A DNA stretch of 64,000 nucleotides from Mangifera indica (lineage: Eukaryota; Streptophyta; Magnoliopsida; Sapindales; Anacardiaceae): positions 4,960,001 through 5,024,000 of the forward strand of contig NC_058147.1 in the NCBI RefSeq assembly GCF_011075055.1, written 5' to 3'. This document shows, one piece after another, positions 1-10,366 of this stretch. Within the stretch, counting starts at the first letter, position 1. Each line of letters starts with the position of its first letter. The notes beneath the pieces are model-generated. The model saw nothing but the letters and a program-made list of their open reading frames with translations. It ran no database searches and was not told where the DNA came from. The translations under genes were made by a program, and so were the position numbers.

Positions 1-1815
1 TGCTAAATTTTTGCTTTGATAGGTGAACATAGCGGCCTTTGAACTGAGCAAGTTGGCAGTGACAGAAGGGATCTTCAGCTCTATAATATATTGAACAACA
101 TAATTTCTGCCACATAATGATAAAAGTTTTCTGTGTCAGAGAATCAGATAAAACCATGGTGCAGAACCAAAATAACTTTAAAAGCAACCACTTTTTGGAT
201 TAAATTACTGTCCAACGTTAAGAATGATAAAAAAAATACCATGAAACAATAAAATAGGACTATGATGCATAAGGGTAAACATTTATTTTGGGATAAGTAC
301 ATACACTAACAACGAATACTAATTTGTGTGTTAACAAAGACATAACATCATATGATTAAGTGATTTTAAATTAGAAAAAAAGTGAGACTTAATCATATCA
401 TGACACATCATTATTAATATACAAAATAATACTTATTATTTATACTTGTTGTCTTACTTCACAGGATTATATATTTAAATTGATATTATGGTGTATAAAC
501 ACATTGAAACAAAACAAATGCTTTATATGAAGGCATTAAGTGACCAGTCCTCTTCTACCCAAATGCGGAGCGACCAAGGAAGCAACACTTTCTGTAAACA
601 TTAGCTTGATGGATGGAGAAACCTAGTGATTTAAGGTTGACAAATGTGAGTATCGACACCTAAGTTGGGAGACAAGAATAATTTATCAAGAAAATTTGGG
701 GTGTGTAACAAAACTTATAAGCAATGGCCATGTCAACGAGGCGAGAGGGCCAGATATGAGATGGGAAAATGAAGAAGGAAAGGATGGCCAATATTCTAAA
801 ACTTGGATTCCTTTTGATCAAGGTTCATGAAATTGTGTTGAAATCTACTTCTGCATTTTCAAATTTGATGCACATATGATGTCTAATTTCCACTCGAACA
901 TGCTGACAAGAGTGGATAGTTAAAAACCCTTGATAGTGGGAGATGAGAAAACAGGACATAATACTTAGCTGTGATGCAAATTCTTACACTTTCCTCTCTA
1001 AGAAAAATATATGAAAGCTACTCTTGGAAAAGATTCACTGTGTGTGTGTGTAAGGAAAGTGAGCAACTCAGTTTCTTTTCAACATATAGATAATCAGGTA
1101 GCATATCAATATAAGATGCAGATTGAGTAGCTTAGCCTACCTAATAACCAGCGCAACAGGCCAGATAAAAAGAAATTAATAATGAGATATTTCATGGAAA
1201 TAAATATGTAATTGCTCAAAACCTAAGTAAAACGGAACAATATTTTCAATTCCCACAATAACAAATGACCAATACCCAGCCAGCATAATGCATCCTAAAA
1301 TATACAAATAAAGAGAATATTTGTCCCGAGGGCTTTGTCATTGAAATAGATGGATCAACATCTTAAAAATATTAGAATATATATAATAAAACTATACGTA
1401 TCCATTTTGAATACACAAATAAGTATATACTTAATATATATTATTATATAATTGAGTAATTTTGAATTAAAAATTAAAAAATACTCAATAAGTGAAGGCA
1501 CACATAAATTATACACATTTATACACTTGAAATGAATAAGTATAATACTGCTATATATATATATATATATAGACACCATGTTTTATCATGTCCTGTAATG
1601 AGTTTGACTGTCAGAAAATAACAACAAGAATTAACACATTTTAGGTCATAGCCGAAGGGATCTTGAGCAAGGAGAAGCCCATGATTGGAAATTTCAGTTA
1701 ATAACTTATCACGAAGTTCACCAATTGAATAAGCAATGCATCTTTGCAACACACAGCAACCATGCTGACGAGTTGCAATTTCAACACAGAACCTTGCAGC
1801 TGAATAAAAAATAAA
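1..1815 (-). pseudogene. Pumilio (PUF) RNA-binding protein fragment, copy A
   Basis: Two exons of an APUM12-like PUF protein are readable on the minus strand. Exon 1652-1815 encodes a repeat with CVEIATRQHGCCVLQRC and ends LAQDPFG. Exon 1-106 starts NYVVQYIIEL, the N..Q type of PUF repeat, and is cut by the window edge. PUF repeats bind single-stranded mRNA 3'UTRs, one base per repeat, in the cytoplasm. Two defects are visible: the donor after the first exon reads CT where the copies at 40 kb and 57 kb have GT, and four bases are missing near position 50, shifting the frame before the QFKGRYVHLS stretch. Positions 107-1651 are intron, matching 57325-58798 in reverse. Only the C-terminal repeats are present; upstream exons are not seen. 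Confidence 0.72.
1552..1571. repeat. (TA)n microsatellite in Pumilio intron
   Basis: Uninterrupted TA dinucleotides. Longer runs sit at the equivalent intron position in the other copies, near 39965-39998 and 57385-57408, so the tract was present before the duplications. Confidence 0.85.
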
Positions 1816-1976
1816 CTGCAGAAAAAATTGTCAGAAAAAACAAGAAGAAAAAAGCTAAAAATTTTATCTTCTTAAATTTATTTTAAGTTCATCTTGCCAT
1901 CACTGGGTTGGAGTTGTCACAAATATGACAGGGTTCAGGTTGGATTTGTACGGATGGGCTAATCCAGTAATAGGAA

Positions 1977-2356
1977 TTATATGTGTATAATATTCTTGGT
2001 GCTTATATTGTTAACAGTTGAATGGACTTTATCTCCCTGGATCCCCTCTGGCTGCAGAGCACCAAACATGGCCAGCTCCAAGAATTTAGAGGCTGTGAAT
2101 TGTTGGTCCTGAATCCATGCATATGTATGTAGCAAGCAAAAATTGTATAAACTATGCAAGCAGGCGCTTGAGCCTAATGATGATCAGAATTTCCATAAAA
2201 GCTCCAACACCTACACTGACAGAGGATTATGAATTGGCAGGACAAATCTACCAAACTAGGAGAATCGTTAATTTGTACGTAAAGAAGTTTGTGCCTGGTC
2301 AACTTGAAGCCAGAATTTTTGCTGGCCCCTTACACACATGGACTAATCACTGTTAA
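1977..2356. other. Conserved block with overlapping ORFs on both strands, copy A
   Basis: A stretch that stays open on both strands: minus 1977-2159 (60 codons, motif YAWIQDQQFTASKFLELAMF) and plus 2117-2356 (79 codons, motif YELAGQIYQTRRIVN). It recurs at 29538-29930, 40577-40956 and 56397-56806. I recognise neither product. Open frames in several copies may simply reflect recent duplication, so this is described rather than called as a gene. Confidence 0.4.
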
Positions 2357-3507
2357 TCATTTTGCCTATTAGTTAAACTATCCTAAGCATGTTGATAGCA
2401 ATCATGCAAACTAATCAATCCCACACAACAAGAAAAACAACTGCATAGGAAAAACAATGAAGTGAACTTAACAAAATAGTGATACATCTGAATAATAGTG
2501 ATAAATCAAGAAAATAGTTCAAGCAACAAAGAGGTATCAATCCTTCCCAGGCAATTAGAGGTGCCCTTCCTCCCAAGGTAAAAGTCTCTATCAAATTCTC
2601 TAACCAGATTTTCCCTCCTCTTTCCCCTCATGTTGTTGTCCCTTTTTTCTGTCATATCTTAAAGTCCAATCTTAATTCAGATTCTATTAAATCATTGATC
2701 TTCTAAAACTAATTCAATCATAATTCCTTCGATATTCAAATATTATCATAATCTTTAATTATAATCTTAAATTATGATTCAATTCCATTAAAATGTTTTG
2801 GGTTTAATTGAAACAGGTATGGTTTGGAATTGATTAAGTGGATTGTGATTGGACTTAATTGGTGAATGATTGAGTATGATGGGTAAATTGTTTTTAAGTT
2901 AACTCAATTGGGTTTCGGATCAAGTCTAATGGTTGGGTCTTGGCAATAAATTGCATTGGGATTTGAGTGTGAGTGGTTTAGTAGTTGGATTGATTATTAG
3001 TGCGTGGACATGAGTGGTAGTTAACACCTAAAGCAAATTGGGTTGCATTGTTATTGTGGAATGGGATGATTGATTAAGTGGGTTTTGGACTGAATTATTT
3101 CTTCATGATCCAATTCTTCTCTTCTGCTCTTTGTTTCACCCCTTTTTTTTTATCTTTCTCTTCATTCACTTCTAGTTTTGCCTCACTCAACAAAGGCGTA
3201 AGGCAGAGATGTGCACGATTGAGTTTTCTTGGCTAGGATTCATTGGAGTCTATTGTTCAATTACTAAAATCTATCAATATTTTATTTTGGCTTAGAATCA
3301 AGTTTGTGTGTTTTGTCATTAACAACTTCAGTTCCATCATAGTTCCTTTTTTGTCAACATTATTAAAGGACATCATTTTAAGTTATTCATGTGTTCTTTC
3401 ATTATTTTAAAGTCTTTAACCAAACAATTTAAACTAGTGTATATGATGTCCCAACCTATCTATAACCATCCTCATAATCTTCTCCAAATCAATATTATTA
3501 CTCTCCA
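2357..3507. other. Non-coding part of the duplicated unit
   Basis: No coding potential seen. The stretch is repeated with small differences at 40957-42157 (same orientation) and 55335-56396 (inverted), and in part at 28830-29537 (inverted). It appears to be ordinary intergenic sequence of the duplicated unit. Confidence 0.6.
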
Positions 3508-4924
3508 TACTTTTTTCAATTATACCTAGATTTCACATACTTTGATAACAATTTAATAGTAACCCGTGCAAACTAATAAATCTCACACAACAAGCAAAAC
3601 AACCAAACAATGAATCAAACATACCAGAATATTGAGTGTAAATGTAAATAATAATGATAAAAAAGAATATAATTCTAGCAAGAAAGAGATGCAAATCCTC
3701 CCTAGACAGTTAAAGGTGCCCTTCCTTCCAAGTTAGAAGCTTCCCTCAGATTTTCTCTCCCTTCTGCCCTTTTTATTCTCTCATTTCCTAAAATTCTATC
3801 CTAATTTAAACTCTATTAAAATCTTTGATTTCTTAAAATGAGTTTCGACAACTAGATTTCATCGGAATCAACCAATTTTCCATCAAAACCTACCAATTTA
3901 TCATTTTGGACTTTTGCTAGATTTGAGATGTTGTCGAAATCTTCCGATCCACTATCAAGTTCAAAAGTATAGAACCAAGTCTTTCTTTTCTCACTTTTCA
4001 TCACTCACGGTCTTATCATCAGATTTGTCTTCACGCACTAGCCCTACCGCCAATGACTTGAATCAACAATCGTGATTTAGACTGTATTCACTCCCAGTTC
4101 AAGGTCAAATCCCTTTTGCTCCCATAGCCCGAGCTTCTGTATTCGTTAGTCAAGTACCTTCTACTCTCATCCTTTGCAAAATTCATCCTCAAAATCGCAA
4201 CAATTCTAATACCACTTTGATATGAACCACTAAACAGAATAAATATTCTAACATAAAACAATATTAATAACAAGAGTTATTAACTCCACATAAGGTCTTA
4301 GCCTTTCAATCAGCCATGAGCTACTCTAAACTCAAAGACAGTATTTTCCTTTCTTCCTTCTACAATCCCAACTGCCCTTTATGTATACTACTTATACATA
4401 CATGTTTCGTAACTTTCCAATTAATTTATTTTATCTAATCAATTATTATCCTATATAATTACTATCTAAAGGTAAATATATATTAATCTTCAAATTCAAA
4501 TCTTACTTATATCCCATCAATTATTCAAATTCAATTATCAAGTATTATTTGATTATTTATCAAGATAAGCAATATTATACTAATTATTTTATTAAGATAA
4601 GCAATATTATACTAATTATTATCATAATCAATATTAATTAATATCAATAATACTGTATGCACTACTTATATATACAACTTTATACACAACTAATAACATG
4701 TTATTATATGATTGAATATTGTTTTATTTTTAATTTAAAACTATCAAATTACATAGTGACATGTCATTAGTTGTGCACAAAATTGTGTATATGAGTTGTG
4801 CACATAGCATTACTTAATTAATATTATTACCTAACTAATGCTCTTCTTCCTGTATAAAGTTTTTATAAGATTCATTCTGTCAAAAATTGATTTAGAAACA
4901 TGTCCACCCTTCATGAAAATATCA
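3508..4924 (-). mobile_element. Probable LTR-retroelement remnant
   Basis: This ~1.4-kb stretch is absent from the homologous site at 42110-42120, where the flanks are joined directly. The flanks carry a near-duplicate of 5 bp (CTCCA 3503-3507, CACCA 4925-4929). On the minus strand near 4205-4222 there is TGGTATTAGAATTG, resembling the tRNA-iMet primer binding site TGGTATCAGAGC, followed by a short open stretch (4088-4210). This suggests the LTR end and leader of an LTR retrotransposon in minus orientation. Positions 3560-3740 also resemble 2400-2600, so part may be older duplicated sequence. Class is uncertain. Confidence 0.35.
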
Positions 4925-4999
4925 CACCAAAATTCATAATGTACTATGAAGATTTGACTTGTCACGCTATGAAACACGATCACTTAGCTAATAATTTTA

Positions 5000-7380
5000 G
5001 GCTAAAGGACTTATTCCCAACCAAGTTTTGATGCATTCCTAAATTCCCACCCGCAACTTTTCAAAAACTTAAATACCCAATCTATCATCCAACTTCTATT
5101 ACATTTAGCTATTAACTAAAAAGGGCAAAAATGTCATTTCATCATTAATATTAACAAATATAATTTTAACCTATTTCCTCCCCTAGATTTTGAAAACTAA
5201 CAATTTCACCCGAGGTTCAACTTTTCTAGTTTTGAAAAAGGCCAAACGACTATTTCCCACCCAAGGTATGCTGCAATCCCAAGTTTTCACCCTTTAATTA
5301 TGGAAATACCAAACACCCACCCATGGCCGGTTAAATTTAACGAAACCCTAACCCCTGAAAATTTAATCTCATTTCCCCCCCTAAAATTTTAAAAACTAAC
5401 ATTTTTTCCCTAAGCTAAGTTTAAAAAGATCGCATTTCCCTCCTTAGGGTTTAGTTTCCAAACCCTTTCACTTTCTCCGGTACCATCGTCGACCGTCTCC
5501 CCCTCCCGACGATTTCTCTTCCACCGACGGCCCCTCTCAACTCCACCCCAACCCATCCGATGCAGAGACGTCGTCTAGGAAGAAAAATCATCTTCCCAGA
5601 TGACAAAGAAGAGATCGATCGATCTCGTCTTCGTCATCTGGGAAGACAATCGTTTTCCCAGATGAAGAAGATGATGAGTCGTCTCGTCTTCGTCTGGGAA
5701 GATGATGCTAGACGACGACGACTGGGAAGACAAAGAACTTCATCTTTCACAGCTTCTCCGATGTCGATTGAGCGTTCAAATGGGAGGAAAGAGATCGCCG
5801 GAAGGAGAGGATGCTTTGAGAGGGAGAGGTCATCGACAATGGAGCCGGAGATGTCGCTGGAGATTTCAAAAAGAAACCCTAGGGTGAAACTGCCATTTTT
5901 TAAAACTTAGGCTAGGGGAAAATTTTAGTTTTTAAAGTTTAGGAGGGCAAAAGTAGATTCTATTTTAGTTTATTTTTAATATTATAGAGAAAATAACGAT
6001 TTTACCCTTACCACCGTTAATTTTAACTGCTCATAGGTGGGTGTTTGGTATTTCCATAGTTAAAGGGCGGAAACTTGAGATTATAATATACCTTGGGTGG
6101 GAAATAGTCGTTTGGCCTTTGAAAAATAACTTTTTCCCCTCATCATAGGTTTTTTTTTTCTTCCCTCTCAAGTCACCGTCTTTCTCTTCAGCAACGCTCT
6201 CTTCCCACCCTAAACCTTTGTCGACACTCCTTTTTTCTCCTAGGTGGTATCTCTGATGATTCTATCATGATTTTTTGACCAAAAAACAAGCATAAGATTT
6301 GGATCTCTCACTCATTTTTGTAGCGTCATTGCCCTTCCTTAGGTGGTCGATGATGTCGCATTAGGAGAAAGGAGAGGGTCGAGGTTTTCGATTTGTGCTT
6401 AGGAATGTCAGATCATTCCTTGGATTTCTTCGAATCGAAAAATCAATATCAGATCATTGCTTGATTATTGTCGGCAATGCCAGCTTTCTTTGTCAACGTT
6501 CTTTGTCAACTTTCTTAGTCGACAACACTGACAGTGCCTTGGATTTCTTTGTTAGTTGAAGATGAAGGGAGAAGCCGCCAAAGGTGGAGTGAGAAAATGG
6601 TGGAATATTAGGGTGCAACTGTGATGTTTGTAAAGTTTGGGGGGTGATAGAAGATGAAATTTTGAGTAATAGGAAATGGTGGAATATAGTAATTTTTTGA
6701 ATAATACACTCGTTTGGACCGTTGTCATCATCTAGACAAAGGGTTTCAACTCTTCATATGGATTTCATTAAATCCAAACGTCATTGATTGGAGGAAAACC
6801 ATTGGAGGGAGAGATGACACCAAGAGGGAGAGAGATCAGTCGTCATTGGCCAAAAATTCATCGGCAAAATTTGAAACCCTAGGTTGGGAGGAAATGTCAC
6901 TTTTCAAAACTTAATTTTAGGGAAAATTGTTAGTTTTTCAAACAAAGGGGGTAAAATGATATAAACTTTTATTTTTTAAATATTATTGTTAAATAACAAT
7001 TTTACCCTTGACCTTAACTGAAAATGTTAACAAATTTTAGCTCATGAGTGGGTGTTTGAGTTTTTGAAAGTTGAAGGGTAAGAGTTTGAGATTTTACTAT
7101 ACTTTAAGTGAGAATAATTCTTTTGGCCTTTTGAGTAATAGGAAACCTTAGGTCGAGGGGGAAAATGTCATTTTTCTGAATAATATACTCTTTCATTAAA
7201 TTTTTGTTTTTCATGGGTATGTATAGATCGATGTTAATAAAGATAAATTAGTAATTTATAATTAAATTAATAGAATTGATTAATTTTAACCTCTAATAGG
7301 TAGACATTTTGGTTTTTGAAAGGTTGAGGGTGGGAGTTTGGGAGTGCATAAAAACTTGGGTGGGACAAAGTCCTTTGGCC
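5000..7380. mobile_element. Non-autonomous MULE-like element (outer), copy A
   Basis: The ends are inverted: the left reads GGCTAAAGGACTTATTCCCA and the right, read in reverse, GGCCAAAGGACTTTGTCCCA. They are flanked by ATAATTTTA (4991-4999) and ATAATTTAA (7381-7389), a 9-bp target duplication with one mismatch. Homologous copies at 42167-43663 and 53831-55325 have the same flanks, so the insertion predates the duplications. A 9-bp TSD with long inverted termini indicates a Mutator-like element. No transposase is readable. It contains a second element at 5240-6117, and an extra terminus-like motif near 7105-7120 hints at further nesting. Confidence 0.72.
5240..6117. mobile_element. Nested MULE-like element with ~100-bp TIRs
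   Basis: Both ends begin GGCCAAACGACTATTTCCCA when read inward, and similarity of the inverted ends continues for roughly 100 bp. A perfect 9-bp target duplication TTTGAAAAA lies at 5231-5239 and 6118-6126. Empty sites exist in the duplicated copies near 42400 and 55095, so this insertion is confined to copy A. The interior has repeated short hairpins around GGGAAGATGA/TCATCTTCCC (5590-5720) and an open frame at 5560-5910 rich in Arg, which I take as a by-product of those repeats rather than a gene. Confidence 0.8.
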
Positions 7381-7389
7381 ATAATTTAA

Positions 7390-9559
7390 ATTTGTACCTC
7401 ATTTGTTAACAAGAATGAACAACTGAAAGGATGAGATTATCATGAGAAGAGCTAATAATCAAAAGGGCAGTTTTTTTTCATTATAATTAGCTGTTGATTT
7501 TGAATCTCATTTCATGTGGTTGTTACTGTTTGTCTCGTTGATACTGTCGACATTATTTTCATTATAATTATATTCGCTAAATCTATCATGATTTTCATTA
7601 TTTTGGGTTTATCATTTTAGATCTTAATTTGAGAAGCAGGCTAGTTTTTAATTTGGGACATGTTAGTTGCATGGCAAAGTGATTAGATAGTGTCCTACTT
7701 CATTGATACATTCGATTGTTATTTGACATCTAAAGTATTGTTAAAGAACCCAAAAATAAAAAGGTTTAATTAAATGACATATAACGTGATGGGATAAAAG
7801 TGAGAGTGTAGTACAGGCATGTTCATTTTTTCTTACCAATTTTCTTTCATATTATTGGTTTTTCATTATCCATATATGCTGCCTCATCCATACTTTAGTT
7901 GATTAATATTACATGTCATTTTGTACTAGCTTTGACATAAGTTTCTGTGCTTTCATTTTGTACCTTGTATGCTAATTTTTATCCTCTTGGCGTGCTTTCT
8001 TTGTTGATGCCCTGATTGGTAAGAATCATTAGAACTTATTATAATAAGATTTATAGAAGAGAGGATATTAACCTGTGCATTTTCTTTTTCACGCTTTCTG
8101 ATTTTTGATAGGTTGGATGACTATTTCCCACCCAAGATTTCTTGAAAATTCAGTTCTCCCATCTATCAGTCAGTCTTACTATTTAATCTTAACAGTAAAA
8201 GAGTAGAAAAGTAGTTTAAAAGAACAGAAAAAATCATGTATTGAGAAAACAATTTTTGCTCAAGTAAGTTTGATCATCAGCTATAGAAGAATTTGAGTGG
8301 TAGATTGATTATCAATTCAAGCATCTATTGTCGAGTAGCTTTCTTCCAAGTCAGCGTGATCTAAGCTGCGTGCCCCCTTTAGTACGTCCTTAGACTAATC
8401 AAGTCTTCCATTGCAACTGCCAAATTCCAGCACCCTTGGAAACGTTGGACTGCAATTTTCCAAATAAAATTCAATAAATTACGCCTGCGAATGAGAAGAG
8501 AGGTCAGAGTCAGATTGAGAAAAATAAAGGGATCTAGTCTGATGGTGACTAGTATACGAACGTGGGAAGAGATTGAGTCGAGAAGAGAGGAGAGAGTGAG
8601 AGAGAGTCGATTGAGAAGAAAGGTGAGAGTGAGAGGAATTGATTGAGGGGAGAGGTGAGATTTGGTTAAATGGTGGTGACTGGTGAGTCTGGTAAGAGTG
8701 AGAGAGAGATTCAAGAGAAGAGATCCGGTTTGTTTAATTGGTTGGTGACTGGTGAGTTTAGTGAGTCTTATAATATAGGTAATGAAAAAGAACAGAAAAA
8801 AATGTATTGAAAAAAAATCGAGGAGAATTATGCAAATGCTAGAATTCAAGCTTAGTCCTAGCAATTGCTATATGTAGGGATTACGGAGTACCATCAAAAC
8901 AATAAGCTTATCATGTAAAACATTATATTTCTATGTTAATAATCCATTTTTTTCCAGCCTGATCAAAGCACATTATCTATATGCATCAATTATATATAAA
9001 AAATAAATACGCATATTTTTATTATAAGTATAAAAAAGGTGTTGCATGAATGTACAATGTCGGTTGGACTGTCTACGCTGTAATAATTTGTATTAAAGAG
9101 GCTGTATAGTTACTGTTTTTATTTCAGTTTTTAGTATTGAATCTTCAATCAAAGACCAGCTTTTGCATATGTAACGATTTTAAGCTACAAAAGTTCCAAA
9201 TGGTTAATCAAGAAGCTAACTGTTGAGATTTTTTTTCCCAAAAATTAAGTTATTTTTATTATCAATAAAATTATGTATATCCATATTTGATATATATTAT
9301 TATATAACTTAATGATTTTAAATAAATAATAAAATAATATTTAATCATATAAGAATATACATAAATTTGTATTTATTTTTTCAATTAAAATGGGTATTGT
9401 TGTTTTACAATTCACTTGGCCGCACCTAGTTTTAAATAATTTGAACATGGTTTACTTTCTTGCAATTAGGTCTTAAACGGTTAAGTTCTGCCAGAAATGA
9501 GATTTAAAATATATGCTGAGCCTCTTTTCAAATACCCATAAACCCAACCACGCATCCTT
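7390..9559. other. Intergenic part of the duplicated unit upstream of LRR-RLK copy 1
   Basis: Non-coding. 7390-7960 matches 43673-44200 and (inverted) 53270-53821. 8000-8900 matches 26640-27420 inverted. Between these parts the other copies have RS-gene exons that copy A lacks, so a deletion probably lies near 7960-7985. A single MULE-like terminus (GACTATTTCCCACCCAAG) is at about 8120. A GA-rich tract at 8560-8760 gives a long but low-complexity minus-strand frame. Confidence 0.55.
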
Positions 9560-9574
9560 ATGTCATCAATTTAA

Positions 9575-10115
9575 GCTCACTGATTTAATTTAATATTAAA
9601 TTATAGTAAATATATTTTATTTAAAATTTATAAAAAATAAAATAAATTAGAGTATTCATACTTATGAAAATTAGATCATATTATTTTTAAAGAGTAACAA
9701 TTATTTATTTTATTTCAATAAAATAATTAAAATAAAAAAATATCTCAATCTCATGATACAAAAAAATAATTATCTAAGTTATTGTTTATAAAAGACATTT
9801 TAATATATATGAAATATATTTTTCTTCTTTTTAATTTTATTTTTGAACTTATTTTTTCTTACAAACCTTTAAAAATTCATCTAATCTAATAAAAATAATC
9901 AAATTATTTTAAAATAATTAAATTTTTAAAAAATGCTTTAAATTTTAGTCAAACCTAATTCTATTTGGTTTTGATCATTTCATCTAATTTTAATCAGTTT
10001 TAATCCAATCAATGAATAAACTGTTTTTTTATACTAATCAAGCTAGACTTAAAACTAATTTCTAATTCAATTAATTAAACTGACTGGTTCAGTCCAGTTT
10101 TAAAAACACGCAAAT
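9575..10115. mobile_element. MITE-like AT-rich repeat in LRR-RLK copy 1 promoter
   Basis: This ~540-bp AT-rich sequence resembles 44710-45305 and 52262-52790. It interrupts the upstream region of LRR-RLK copy 1 relative to that of copy 3 (26060-25990, inverted), where the flanks are nearly contiguous. In the RS-gene copy its ends are flanked by similar 9-11 bp. The class was not determined; ends are approximate. Confidence 0.45.
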
Positions 10116-10208
10116 GTTTTTAAACGCAAATGTTTTAAAAATACGCAAATGTTTGAACTACTGCAGAGAATTCCACATATATGGTCCCAGAGAAGGAAAT
10201 TAGCTGCA

Positions 10209-10223
10209 TTGACCAAAGGTCAA
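10209..10223. promoter_or_regulatory. Inverted W-box pair upstream of LRR-RLK copy 1
   Basis: TTGACC-AAA-GGTCAA: two W-boxes (WRKY sites) facing each other across 3 bp, about 100 bp above the TATA box. The same arrangement occurs upstream of LRR-RLK copy 3 at 25900-25914. WRKY binding fits a defence- or peptide-sensing receptor gene, but binding is inferred. Confidence 0.6.
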
Positions 10224-10311
10224 AGTCTTCCGACAAAATGATTTGCCTTCAATATTAATTCCACAGTGTAAATTGGATAGAGAGTTCGCCAAACTTTACG
10301 GGGTTGCCGGC

Positions 10312-10319
10312 TATAAATA
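10312..10319 (+). promoter_or_regulatory. TATA box of LRR-RLK copy 1
   Basis: TATAAATA lies 48 bp before the ATG at 10367. The sequence around it, including the GGGAATTTGT that follows, is shared with the promoters at 22026 (plus), 25784 (minus) and, mutated to TTTAAATA, near 39737. Confidence 0.75.
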
Positions 10320-10366
10320 GGAGGGAATTTGTGTATTAACAGGACAACATAAAAAAAGAAACAAAC

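Noticed and set aside
5560..5910. Arg-rich 116-codon frame
   Set aside because: Falls inside the nested non-autonomous MULE and is built from short inverted GGGAAGATGA-type repeats; no homologue in other copies.
8379..8864. 161-codon minus-strand frame
   Set aside because: It lies in a GA/CT-rich low-complexity tract, has Leu/Ser/Thr-biased content, no domain, and its inverted homologue near 26640-26920 is not equally open.
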